This document shows, piece after piece, positions 7,683-16,179 of a DNA stretch of 64,000 nt. Source of the stretch: Prosthecobacter debontii (GTDB taxonomy: Bacteria; Verrucomicrobiota; Verrucomicrobiia; Verrucomicrobiales; Verrucomicrobiaceae); contig CAMAQH010000007.1 in the NCBI GenBank assembly GCA_945860295.1, positions 62,001 through 126,000 on the forward strand, in the 5' to 3' direction. The notes under the pieces were generated by a model that was given only the letters and a program-made list of their open reading frames with translations, was not told the DNA's origin and did no database searches. The position numbers and the translations under genes are program-made. How positions within the stretch are numbered: position 1 is the first letter of the stretch; each line of letters opens with the position of its first letter.

Positions 7683-8489
7683 ATGCGAAATACGACTCTG
7701 CTGCGACCCCGCGAACGTCCGGTGAGGACGAAGGCGCAAATCGCGCGCTGGCGTGTTCAGCGTGGCGAGTGGTTCGCGTCGTTGGAGCCGACGCTGCTTT
7801 CCCAGCGGTTATTTGATCACATCCCTGGGGTGTATTTCTTTGCCAAGGATCAGGGCGGGCATCTGATGTTTGCTAGTCAGGGTCTGATGGGCCGCTATCA
7901 GATGGCGGATGATTCGGAGATCATCGGGCGCACGGACTTTGATCTGAATCCGGGGAGTATGGCACAAGCCTATGTCGATGACGACAAGCGGCTTCTCAGC
8001 GGCAAGGTGCGCATTATTGAGCGCATCGAGCTGTGGTGGGATCTGCAGGGAATGCCGGACTGGTTTCTGGTGACGAAGCTGCCGATGATGGATCGGCGTG
8101 GCCGACCGAATGGAGTGATGGGCTTGCTGCGTCGCCCGGATGAAGCAGAGCGACGGCTGCCGGTGTTTCAGACGGTGGCGCAGGCGGTGGAGATCATGCG
8201 GCGTGACTTTGCGCAACCGCTGCTGATTGAAGATATCGCGACGTCATGTGGGCAATCGCTGCGGCAGTTGCAGCGTCGGTTTCAAACGGCGTTTGGCGTG
8301 ACGCCGCAGGAGTTTCTGCTCAAGACGCGCGTGCTGTCATCTGCGCGGATGCTGGAGACGACGGCATTAACCGTGGCGGAGGTGGGACGTGCTTGCGGCT
8401 TTGCGGACCAGAGCGCCTTCACTCAGCATTTTTGCAAACGCACGGGCCTGACTCCGACGGCTTACCGGCAGAGTCAGGGGAGGGGATGA
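7683..8489 (+). CDS. PAS-domain AraC-family transcription regulator
   Basis: This 268-residue protein has two domains. Residues about 40-150 read as a PAS sensor: LFDHIPGVYFFAKDQGGHLM, a DFDLNP segment, and a closing WFLVTKLPMMDRRGRPNGVM. Residues about 170-265 are an AraC-type double helix-turn-helix (DFAQPLLIEDIATSCGQSLR, FQTAFGVTPQEFLLKTRV, EVGRACGFADQSAFTQHF). PAS-AraC fusions are often seen beside sugar or acid catabolic genes in Verrucomicrobiota. It is divergent from bioD and ends seven bases from the convergent TIM-barrel gene, which is a possible target. The ligand is unknown. Confidence 0.85.
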   Translation: MRNTTLLRPRERPVRTKAQIARWRVQRGEWFASLEPTLLSQRLFDHIPGVYFFAKDQGGHLMFASQGLMGRYQMADDSEIIGRTDFDLNPGSMAQAYVDDDKRLLSGKVRIIERIELWWDLQGMPDWFLVTKLPMMDRRGRPNGVMGLLRRPDEAERRLPVFQTVAQAVEIMRRDFAQPLLIEDIATSCGQSLRQLQRRFQTAFGVTPQEFLLKTRVLSSARMLETTALTVAEVGRACGFADQSAFTQHFCKRTGLTPTAYRQSQGRG

Positions 8490-8495
8490 GTTCGA

Positions 8496-9401
8496 TCACG
8501 ACCAGCCCATCCACTCCTTCAGCACTTTGAGATCGCGGACATGAGCCTCGCGGAATTCTTTGAGTACGGCGGCATCTTTTGGGTCGCCTTTGAGATATTC
8601 GACGTGGAGTGAGACTGGGCCGGTGTAGCCGCGCTGAGTGAGTATTTTTGCGAAGGCGGGGTCCACCTGGCCCTGGCCAAGCGGGCAGCCTTCGGCTTTG
8701 CGGCCTTCCCATTTGAAGTCCTTAAAATAGACGGCACCACAGTGGTCGGCGACAAGGGCGGTGCTGAGCGGCCATTGGGAGCCGCCTTCGACGGTGGCGT
8801 GGTAGATGTCGTAGCAGAAGGAGAACTGCTCGGCGCTGTACTCCTGCATGAGCGAGTAGATGTCCCAGATGGGTGCCCCGAAGTAGTCTTTGCCGGAGTG
8901 GTTTTGGAACAGCGGCTGGATGCCGATTTCCTGGCAGAGCTGGATGAGGTCTTTGAGGCGTGGCTTCACTTCCTGGAGCTGAGGCCAGATGGGTTTCTTG
9001 AGATCGTATTTGTAATAGTTCATGCGAAAGCGCTTCACGCCGAGCTTGGCGGCGGTGCGCAGGACGGCTTCGGTGCGCTGTTCTGCACTGACTTCGTTGA
9101 TGCCGGAGGTTAGGATGGTCATCTCAAGGTTCTGCTTCTTGAGCGCTTCAATGTATTTCGGTAGTTCGTCTTCGACCTTCTCGGGTTCAATGTGGCCTTT
9201 GGGGCGGATGGGCGATTCGACGCCATCGACTCTCATCTCGACCGCGAGGCTGGCGATGTCATCAAACGACATGCCTTGGAGATGTTTGGTGAAGAAGCAC
9301 AGTTTGTTCGGGCGTGCAGGAGCTGCGGCTGCGTTGGCGGAGAGAGCGAGTGAGCCGGCGAAGAGGGATGCTTGGTTGAGAAAGGAGCGGCGGGTTGGCA
9401 T
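8496..9401 (-). CDS. Tat-exported sugar phosphate isomerase/epimerase-like TIM barrel
   Basis: The start at 9401 gives MPTRRSFLNQASLFAGSLAL, a twin-arginine signal followed by a hydrophobic stretch and an Ala-rich cleavage region. The 301-residue protein then shows the xylose isomerase-like TIM barrel (AP endonuclease 2 family): VDGVESPIRPKGHIEPEKVE, TILTSGINE, FRMNYYKYD, FSFCYDIYHATVEGG, YFKDFKWEGRK and SLHVEYLKGD, carrying the usual Glu, Asp and His metal ligands. Export of such a barrel is typical of Planctomycetota and Verrucomicrobiota. It is the last gene of a three-gene run with two S1C-type proteins, four bases downstream of the second. Substrate is not predictable. Confidence 0.85.
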   Translation of the reverse strand: MPTRRSFLNQASLFAGSLALSANAAAAPARPNKLCFFTKHLQGMSFDDIASLAVEMRVDGVESPIRPKGHIEPEKVEDELPKYIEALKKQNLEMTILTSGINEVSAEQRTEAVLRTAAKLGVKRFRMNYYKYDLKKPIWPQLQEVKPRLKDLIQLCQEIGIQPLFQNHSGKDYFGAPIWDIYSLMQEYSAEQFSFCYDIYHATVEGGSQWPLSTALVADHCGAVYFKDFKWEGRKAEGCPLGQGQVDPAFAKILTQRGYTGPVSLHVEYLKGDPKDAAVLKEFREAHVRDLKVLKEWMGWS

Positions 9402-9405
9402 GGTG

Positions 9406-10428
9406 CTAGGGTTTGAGAGCTTTGGGTGGGTGACGGTCGGCTTCGAGGATGGGTTGGAATTCCTTCCAGAAGACTTCGGCGGGAAGCGCGAACGTGGTGA
9501 CGCGATCGACGCGGGCGATGTTGATGCCAATGGCATGGCCTTTGAGGTCGAGAAGCGGACTGCCCATGTCGAGCGGATGTAGGGGCAGATCGTGCTGGAT
9601 AACTTGTGAAAAATTATCAGTGCGGACGGAGATTCCGCCATTGGCAAAGTCTTCGCCCTCCCAGTTTTGTAGGATCTTGGTGCGGCTGGCGAGGCGCACT
9701 TGGATCGATATGATTTTACCAGCACGCCGATATTTGACATCGACCTGCTCACCAGGTTGGCGGTTGTGAATGATTTCGTTGACGCGCATGAACTCGCTTA
9801 AATTTTCGCCTGCGAGCTCGATGAGCACGTCTTCTGGCCTGAGTCCTGCCGCAGCAGCGGGACTATCTTCTGCGATGCCGACGATGCGGACTCCGCCGCC
9901 TTTGGTGGTCTTTTCATCCATGCGCACACCGATGGCGGCACCGTCCCCACGGATCTTGCGGCGTTGAGCACTCATGACGCCGATTCTAACTTCTTTGCCG
10001 CCTTTGGTGGGCGAGGTTAGCCATTGGCCATACCCAACGGTGTTGGACTTGCTGCCAAAAGTCACTGCGCTCACTCCAGTCACGCCTACGGCCTGACCGA
10101 GAACGAGGTCATGAACGACGGAGCGGTAGATCTCTCGAGTGGCTGCTGACTTTTTGTCGCCCCAGCGGATTTTGGCTTTTTCCAGCATCGGAGCATCACT
10201 GGCTTTGGTGAGAAAGTAGCCATCTGCGCCGACCCATGTCGCTGTCGATAGCACGCGGTCCTTGAGATAAATAAGCGCAGCACAGTCTTTGGTTTGCCGA
10301 GCGATGCTGTCCACCGCATTGAGAGTCTGGATGCCGTTGGTTCGCTCGCCTGGAGTGAGCGGTGGGCGCGATTCGGCATGGCTCGTGTCGATCCACAAGA
10401 CGATCAAAAGGATGGCGCGTAATTTCAT
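9406..10428 (-). CDS. inactive S1C-type protease with PDZ domain nested in the fold
   Basis: The 340-residue secreted protein (signal MKLRAILLIVLWIDTSHA) resembles DegP/HtrA proteins but has lost the catalytic triad. The His motif TAAHV is replaced by TKASD (residues 74-78), Asp107 is kept in HDLVLGQA, and the usual NPGNSGGP is HPLDMGSP (284-291). Unusually, the PDZ domain (about 155-245, with DSPAAAAGLRPEDVLIELAG) lies before the last protease strands. These return at 268-320 as SQVIQHDLPLHPLDMGSPLL and LKGHAIGINIARVDRVTTFA. The gene overlaps the active paralogue upstream by ATGA, so the two are made together. It is probably a regulatory or binding partner. Confidence 0.75.
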   Translation of the reverse strand: MKLRAILLIVLWIDTSHAESRPPLTPGERTNGIQTLNAVDSIARQTKDCAALIYLKDRVLSTATWVGADGYFLTKASDAPMLEKAKIRWGDKKSAATREIYRSVVHDLVLGQAVGVTGVSAVTFGSKSNTVGYGQWLTSPTKGGKEVRIGVMSAQRRKIRGDGAAIGVRMDEKTTKGGGVRIVGIAEDSPAAAAGLRPEDVLIELAGENLSEFMRVNEIIHNRQPGEQVDVKYRRAGKIISIQVRLASRTKILQNWEGEDFANGGISVRTDNFSQVIQHDLPLHPLDMGSPLLDLKGHAIGINIARVDRVTTFALPAEVFWKEFQPILEADRHPPKALKP

Positions 10429-11417
10429 CCCTCGTCCTCCTTGGGCTGCGAGCCGAGCGTTGCTTTCACGTCGAGCGTCTCAGTGCCCCGCTTGAGTTGC
10501 AGCAAGATTTGCGTGCCTGCTGGGCGTGCGCGCACGGCATTCTGAAACTGGCTGACGGATGGCATCTTTTCGCCATCGAGCGCTAGGATCACATCATCTT
10601 GCATCATGCCAGCCTGACTCGCTGGTGAGCTTTTTTTGATCAGGGCGATTTTGATTTCAATCCCATCTGAGAGGCCGAGTCCCACACCCAGATAGCCGCC
10701 GCTGCCAGTGCTCCAGACGCGAATGATTTGGCTCATCTTTAAATCATCCCAAGAGCGAAAAAAGGGAGCCATGGAGACATGCATGTTTTGATCGCGATCC
10801 TCCCAGATCTGACTGTGAATGCCGATCACCTCACCTGCTAGATTGAAGAGCGGGCCGCCAGAGTCACCGCCCATAAGTACGCAGTCAGTTTGCAAGGAGT
10901 TGGCTGTCTGCTTGACGATTTTACCCACGCGCAGGACCACGCCGCGCTGCTTATCAAATCCTCCAGGATGACCAAGAGCGATGCACCACACGCCGGGCTG
11001 TGCTTTCGTTATCTCGCGGCAGACTTTCACATGGGGCCACTTCACATCGTTGTCATTGAGCTGCATGAGCGCGGCATCTGCCGTCTTATCGAGTCCGAGC
11101 GTGGTTGCTTTGACCACTTTGCCGTCATCAAGTATCACACGCATTTCACGCCCCGGCTTCTCAGCGACATGTGCGGCGGTGAGGATGAGTCCGTCTTCGG
11201 TGATGATGACGCCACTTGCGGTGCCATCATGCGTCTGAATGGCGACAACAGCGGTCCGCAGCTTGGGCAGTAGGGTTTGCACGGACTGCTGCACTTTCAA
11301 AAGATCGCTCAGCGAAGTGCGGCCTGTGGCCTGTGGCAAAACATCTGCCGCCGTCAATCTTCCTGACAGGAATCCTGTGCAGGCAATGATGAGAGCAATG
11401 GTGAATCGGCGGCGCAT
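10425..11417 (-). CDS. S1C serine protease with C-terminal PDZ domain (HtrA/DegP-like)
   Basis: This is an exported trypsin-like protease of 330 residues with a signal peptide (residues 1-23). The catalytic triad is complete: H83 in LTAAHVAE, D114 in TADAALMQL and S196 in GGDSGGPL. A PDZ domain follows at about 240-325 (GVGLGLSDGIEIK, KSSPASQAGMMQDDVILALD). The order protease then PDZ is the normal one, unlike its neighbour downstream. It is likely to act in envelope protein quality control or in maturation of exported proteins. It is first in a three-gene run and divergent from the DUF1549/1553 operon across about 270 bases. Confidence 0.88.
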   Translation of the reverse strand: MRRRFTIALIIACTGFLSGRLTAADVLPQATGRTSLSDLLKVQQSVQTLLPKLRTAVVAIQTHDGTASGVIITEDGLILTAAHVAEKPGREMRVILDDGKVVKATTLGLDKTADAALMQLNDNDVKWPHVKVCREITKAQPGVWCIALGHPGGFDKQRGVVLRVGKIVKQTANSLQTDCVLMGGDSGGPLFNLAGEVIGIHSQIWEDRDQNMHVSMAPFFRSWDDLKMSQIIRVWSTGSGGYLGVGLGLSDGIEIKIALIKKSSPASQAGMMQDDVILALDGEKMPSVSQFQNAVRARPAGTQILLQLKRGTETLDVKATLGSQPKEDEG

Positions 11418-11688
11418 GAGTGGCGGTATTTCAAAACGGAAGTGGAAATGAGAACTGTCTGAAATTCATGAGCAAAAGGCAAGCCATGACACAATTCTAT
11501 GAGATGGGATCCGCAGGGCATCGTCATCAAAGACGGCCATAGATTAGTTATCCCATTCAAATCAGTATTGCTGGAAGTGACAAATGAGATTTGCTTCGAT
11601 CTTCCGCCGCTTGAGGCTGTGTATCGATTGGAGTCACGTTCTGAATCATGCACTGCGAAGATTCGTCATTTTCGCCCGTAGGTTTGGC
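11418..11688. other. divergent intergenic region between protease and DUF1549/1553 operons
   Basis: About 270 bases separate two divergent transcription units and should hold both promoters. The stretch is noticeably AT-richer than its surroundings. A 60-codon plus-strand frame (11499-11681) and a 99-codon minus-strand frame exist, but neither has a ribosome binding site or resembles a protein I know. I cannot place promoter boxes with confidence. Confidence 0.4.
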
Positions 11689-13917
11689 ATGCTAATTTTG
11701 AAACGCCGAATGATGTCCATAACTCATACCGCCTGGATGGCTGTGATGCTCGTTGGTCCGAGCTTCGCGGCGGAATCCCCACGCCCGATGAATTTTGCCA
11801 ATGACATTGTGCCAATCCTCACAAAGGCGAACTGCAATGCAGGCGCGTGTCATGCGAAGGCAGGCACGGGGCAACGAGGTTTCAGGCTGTCACTGCTGGG
11901 CTTCGAGCCGCAGGAGGATTACGAGCATATTGTGAAGGAGGAGAAGGGACGGCGCGTGTTTCCTCCAGCGCCGGAGCAAAGCCTGCTGCTGCTGAAAGCG
12001 GCCAACATCGTGCCGCATGGTGGCGGTAAGAAGCTGGAGCCGAATTCGGATGGCTATCGGGCACTCGTGCGCTGGATCAGTGAAGGCATGGCCTATGGCA
12101 CCGATGCCGACCCCAAGCTGACGGGCATCGACGTCGAGCCAAAGCGCATGTCGATGAAGATCAAGACAGCGCAGCAGCTCAAAGTAACAGCGCGCTACTC
12201 CGATGGTAGCACGCGGCCCATCACGCACCTCGCGCTGTATGAACCCAATGATAAGAGCATGGCGGAGACCACCGAAGAGGGCGTTGTGAAGACGCTCGAC
12301 ATTCCTGGCAACGTGGCAGTGATGGTGCGCTACTCGGGGCTGGTATCCGTATTTAGCGTGTCGATCCCGCTCGGTGCGCCGGTGGATCAGTTGCCTGCGA
12401 CAAAAAATTTCATCGATCAGTCTGTCTTCGCGAACCTGAAACTGATCGGTGTGCCGCCATCGCCAATTTGTGATGACTCGACCTTCCTCCGCCGTGTCTC
12501 ACTCGATATCGCAGGCCGATTGCCGACCGTGGATGAGACGAAAGCTTTCTTCACCAGCAAAGAACCTGATAAGCGTGACCGCGCCATCGAGTCGCTGCTC
12601 AGCAGTCCCGATTACGCGGATTATTTTGCTAACAAATGGACCGCGCTGCTCAAGAACAGGCGTGATGCAGCCTCGGACATCACCGCCAACTTCGCCTTCC
12701 ATTCCTGGGTGCGTGACAGCTTGCTGGCGAACACACCCTACGACCAAATTGTGCGCCAGGTTCTTGCGGCCACCGGCACCATCTCGGGAAATCCTGCCGT
12801 GGCTTGGTTCAAGCGCGTGAAGGAACCCTATCTGCAAATGGAGGACGTGGCGCAGCTCTTTCTCGGAGTGCGCATGCAGTGTGCGCAGTGCCATCACCAT
12901 CCCTTTGAGCGCTGGAGCCAGCAGGACTACTACAGCCTGACCGCGTTCTTCAGTCAGGTCGGACGTAAGGCGACCACGACAGCCGGCGAGGATCTCGTTT
13001 TCCACAAGCGCGGCATCGCTCAGACGGAAAACAAAAAGACCAAACAGCCCGTGAAGCCTGCGGCTCTCGGCTCACCGACGCTGGACATTCCGGCCGACGA
13101 GGATCCACGCTTGAGGCTCGTCGATTGGATGGCAGACAAGACGAACCCGTTCTTCGCCAAGTCACTGGTAAATCGCTACTGGAAGCACTTCTTCAAACGC
13201 GGCCTCATTGAGCCTGAAGACGATATCCGCGATACCAATCCACCGACGAATCCCGAACTACTCGATGCGCTGGAGAAGCACTTCATCGATAGCGGCTTCG
13301 ATCTCAAAGCCGTCGTGCGCGTCATCGCCCAGAGCCACACGTATCAGCTCAGCTCGACGCCGAACGAGTTCAACGCCGTGGATCGCCAGAACTTCTCCCA
13401 CTTCTATCCGAAACGCATGCAAGCCGAGGTCATGCTCGACTCCATCGACCAACTCACCGGTGGTAAAACCGACTTCGCCGATCTCCCCGCCGGCACGCGC
13501 GCGATCGCGCTGCCTGACAACAGTTACACACGCAGTTCGCCTTTCCTCAAAGTCTTTGGCCGCCCCGAAAGCGCTAGCGTGTGCGAGTGTGAGCGCGTGC
13601 AGTCCTCCAGCCTCGCGCAGAGCCTGCATCTCATGAACGCCGCCGACGTGAAAGCCAAACTCACCGCCGCCGGTGGCCGTGCCGAGCAGATCACCAAAGC
13701 CGAGATGCCCGAGCCCAAACGCATCCGCGAGCTCTACCTCGCCGCCTTCTCCCGCGAACCCAACGCCGACGAAGTCCGCATCAGCGAAACCCACGTCGCT
13801 AAACCCCGCGCCGACGCTCAAGGCAAGCCCCTCGACTCCCAACGCTCCAAACGCCTCGGCTACGAAGACCTGCTGTGGGCGCTACTGAACACGAAGGAGT
13901 TTTTGTACAACCACTAA
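11689..13917 (+). CDS. secreted DUF1549/DUF1553 protein with heme-binding motifs
   Basis: The start at 11689 (MLILKRRMMSITHTAW) gives a basic N-region and a signal peptide ending near GPSFA; 11710 is an alternative. The 742-residue protein has an N-terminal cytochrome-like segment with an atypical C49-x4-C54-H55 spacing. An Ig-like region (MKIKTAQQLKVTARYSDGST) follows, then DUF1549 (VSLDIAGRLPTVDETKAFF), a canonical C398-AQ-C401-H402 motif, and DUF1553 (NPFFAKSLVNRYWKHFFKRG, ESASVCECERVQSSSLAQSL). These families are abundant in Planctomycetota and Verrucomicrobiota, and their reaction is not established. It leads an operon with PPC, WD40 and DUF1501 proteins and ends four bases before the next gene. 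Confidence 0.85.
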   Translation: MLILKRRMMSITHTAWMAVMLVGPSFAAESPRPMNFANDIVPILTKANCNAGACHAKAGTGQRGFRLSLLGFEPQEDYEHIVKEEKGRRVFPPAPEQSLLLLKAANIVPHGGGKKLEPNSDGYRALVRWISEGMAYGTDADPKLTGIDVEPKRMSMKIKTAQQLKVTARYSDGSTRPITHLALYEPNDKSMAETTEEGVVKTLDIPGNVAVMVRYSGLVSVFSVSIPLGAPVDQLPATKNFIDQSVFANLKLIGVPPSPICDDSTFLRRVSLDIAGRLPTVDETKAFFTSKEPDKRDRAIESLLSSPDYADYFANKWTALLKNRRDAASDITANFAFHSWVRDSLLANTPYDQIVRQVLAATGTISGNPAVAWFKRVKEPYLQMEDVAQLFLGVRMQCAQCHHHPFERWSQQDYYSLTAFFSQVGRKATTTAGEDLVFHKRGIAQTENKKTKQPVKPAALGSPTLDIPADEDPRLRLVDWMADKTNPFFAKSLVNRYWKHFFKRGLIEPEDDIRDTNPPTNPELLDALEKHFIDSGFDLKAVVRVIAQSHTYQLSSTPNEFNAVDRQNFSHFYPKRMQAEVMLDSIDQLTGGKTDFADLPAGTRAIALPDNSYTRSSPFLKVFGRPESASVCECERVQSSSLAQSLHLMNAADVKAKLTAAGGRAEQITKAEMPEPKRIRELYLAAFSREPNADEVRISETHVAKPRADAQGKPLDSQRSKRLGYEDLLWALLNTKEFLYNH

Positions 13918-13921
13918 CATT

Positions 13922-16141
13922 ATGATCACGATAATCAGCCATTCCATCACCTTCGGCATGTTGTGCGCCTGGCTCGTTGCGCCTTGCTTCGCGCAGCAGG
14001 TTACTCAGCCACTTCCACGTTTGCTCACAGTCACGCCGATGGGCGGACAGGTGGGCACGAATGTGGAGGTCACGATCACGGGGGACAGCATTGAAGACGT
14101 CCGCGAGTTGCTTTTCTCGACGTCGAAGATCACGGCGAAGCCTGTCACGGGAACGGATAACAAATTCATCGTCAGCATCGCGGCGGATGCGCCGGTGGGT
14201 GTACATGATGCGCGGGTGATGTCGCGGCTCGGCATTTCGTCAGCGCGGGCGTTTTCGGTGGGCAAGTTGCCCGAGGTGACTCGCAGCAAGCCAAATAACA
14301 CGTTGGAGACAGCGCTGGCGCTGGCCACCAACTCCGTCTGTAACGCGGTGATGACCAAGCGCGCGGTGGACTTCTATTCGTTTAAAGGAGTGAAGGGCAA
14401 ACGCGTGGCACTGGATTGCGCCTCGGTGGGTATTGACTCCAAGCTGACGCCGGTGCTCATCATCGCAGATGCTCAAGGACGTGATTTGATGGTGAATCGG
14501 ACAAGTGGTGTGCTCGACTTCACGCCGCCTGCGGATGGCACTTATGTGGCGAAAGTTCATGGCCTCACCTTCCAGGGTGGTGCGGAGCATTTTTACCGTC
14601 TCGCCCTGCAGGATGGCCCTGCGCCGCGTCAGGCGGCTACGGCTACGGTGAGCTCGATGTCTTGGCCGCCGACGGGCCTTGCCGCGACCGCGAAGGCCAA
14701 CGAGACCGAGCCAAATAATCAGCACACTCAGGCTCAGAAGGTCACGCTACCGTTGGATGTCGCGGGCAGCTTCTTCCCGGCTGCGGATGTCGATACGTAT
14801 GAGTTCTCCGCCAAGAAAGGCGAGGTCTGGTGGGTGGAAGTCGCCAGTGAGCGTCTTGGATTGGCCACCGATCCCTTTGTGCTCGTGCAACGTGTCACGA
14901 AGACGGGTGACAAGGAAACCCTCACGGATGTGGCGGAGCTTTATGACATCGCCAGTCCGATGAAGGTCACCAGCAACGGCTACTCGTATGATGGACCTGT
15001 TTATGATGCGGGATCGCCCGATGTGATGGGCAAAGTCGAGATCAAAGAAGATGGCGTGTATCGCCTGCAACTGCGGGATTTGTTCGGCGGCACGCGCAGT
15101 GATGCGGGCAATGTCTATCGCCTCATCGTGCGCCAAGCCGCGCCTGATTTTGCCCTCGCTTCATGGGCCGTTCACATGACGCTCCGCAATGGCGACCGCG
15201 CGGCGCTTTCCAAGCCGCTGGCTCTGCGCGCGGGCAATACGGTGGCCTTTGAGGTTGCGGTGATCCGTCGTGATGGTTTTGATGGCGAGATCGAGCTCGG
15301 CATGGAAGGTCTGCCTTCAGGAGTGACGGCTGCGGGCTTAAAGATCGCAACGGGCAAATCCATGGGCCACATGATCATCAGTGCTGCTGGAGATGCCAAG
15401 CCCGTGTTCGCAATCGCGAAGATGTTTGGCCGCGCGACGATCAATGGTGCTGCGGTGACTCGTCCGTGCCGTGTTGCATCGGTGGAGTGGCCGGTGAAGG
15501 ACGCCACAGGAGACATCCCCGCACCGCGACTCATGGCGGACATTCCTGTGACGGTCAGCGATTCTGAGTCAGCCCCCATCACCATCACCGCGAGTGAAAA
15601 CAAAGTTTGGGGAGCCAAAGCCGGTGAGACACTCAAAATCCCGCTCAAGATCGCCTGGCGCAATGAATTCAACGGCACCTCGATCAAGCTGAAGGCCTAC
15701 GGTACTGGTTTTGATGGCCTCAAGGAGTTCGATCTTCCGCTCAAAGCCGCCACGCAGGATGCAGTGCTCGATCTCGCTGCATTGAAGATAGCGGCCGGTG
15801 ATTACAGCCTCGCCTTTTATGGCATCGGTATCACCAAATACCGCTACAACGCAGCCGCCGTGCCCACGGCAGAGGCGGCACTCAAAAAAGCCGAACAAGA
15901 GGCCACTGCTGCAGCGGTAGCAGTTAAGACAGTCGCTGCCACGGATGCTACCGCTTTGAAATTGGCCACTGAAAAACAGAAACTTGCCGATACAGCAAAA
16001 GCCGATGCCGCCAAGCGCCTAAAGACCGTCACGGACGCAGCCGAAGCCAAAGACACCGTCGATATTTTCGTCTCAGAGCCGATCCGCATTTCGGTGAAGG
16101 CCGTGCAAGTCACCACCGCCGCCGCAACCCCGAAGAAATGA
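13922..16141 (+). CDS. secreted PPC-domain protein, first of a tandem pair
   Basis: This 739-residue exported protein has a signal peptide ending at CFAQ. It starts with an IPT/TIG-like strand set (RLLTVTPMGGQVGTNVEVTI), followed by two bacterial pre-peptidase C-terminal (PPC) domains: VDFYSFKGVKGKRVALDC near residue 145, and ADVDTYEFSAKKGEVWWVEV near 285. Other beta-sandwich segments follow. Near the C-terminus an Ala/Lys-rich helical stretch (about residues 645-705) is inserted before the last strand DIFVSEPIRISVKA. No enzyme motif is seen, so a binding or structural role is likely. Its paralogue follows immediately, overlapping by ATGA if the first ATG is used. Confidence 0.8.
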   Translation: MITIISHSITFGMLCAWLVAPCFAQQVTQPLPRLLTVTPMGGQVGTNVEVTITGDSIEDVRELLFSTSKITAKPVTGTDNKFIVSIAADAPVGVHDARVMSRLGISSARAFSVGKLPEVTRSKPNNTLETALALATNSVCNAVMTKRAVDFYSFKGVKGKRVALDCASVGIDSKLTPVLIIADAQGRDLMVNRTSGVLDFTPPADGTYVAKVHGLTFQGGAEHFYRLALQDGPAPRQAATATVSSMSWPPTGLAATAKANETEPNNQHTQAQKVTLPLDVAGSFFPAADVDTYEFSAKKGEVWWVEVASERLGLATDPFVLVQRVTKTGDKETLTDVAELYDIASPMKVTSNGYSYDGPVYDAGSPDVMGKVEIKEDGVYRLQLRDLFGGTRSDAGNVYRLIVRQAAPDFALASWAVHMTLRNGDRAALSKPLALRAGNTVAFEVAVIRRDGFDGEIELGMEGLPSGVTAAGLKIATGKSMGHMIISAAGDAKPVFAIAKMFGRATINGAAVTRPCRVASVEWPVKDATGDIPAPRLMADIPVTVSDSESAPITITASENKVWGAKAGETLKIPLKIAWRNEFNGTSIKLKAYGTGFDGLKEFDLPLKAATQDAVLDLAALKIAAGDYSLAFYGIGITKYRYNAAAVPTAEAALKKAEQEATAAAVAVKTVAATDATALKLATEKQKLADTAKADAAKRLKTVTDAAEAKDTVDIFVSEPIRISVKAVQVTTAAATPKK

Positions 16142-16179
16142 TGGTTCACGTTCAGCGACACACTCATCGAAGGCTTCGT

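Noticed and set aside
11499-11681. Sixty-codon plus-strand frame in the divergent spacer
   Set aside because: There is no ribosome binding site or family resemblance, and it is short enough to be chance.
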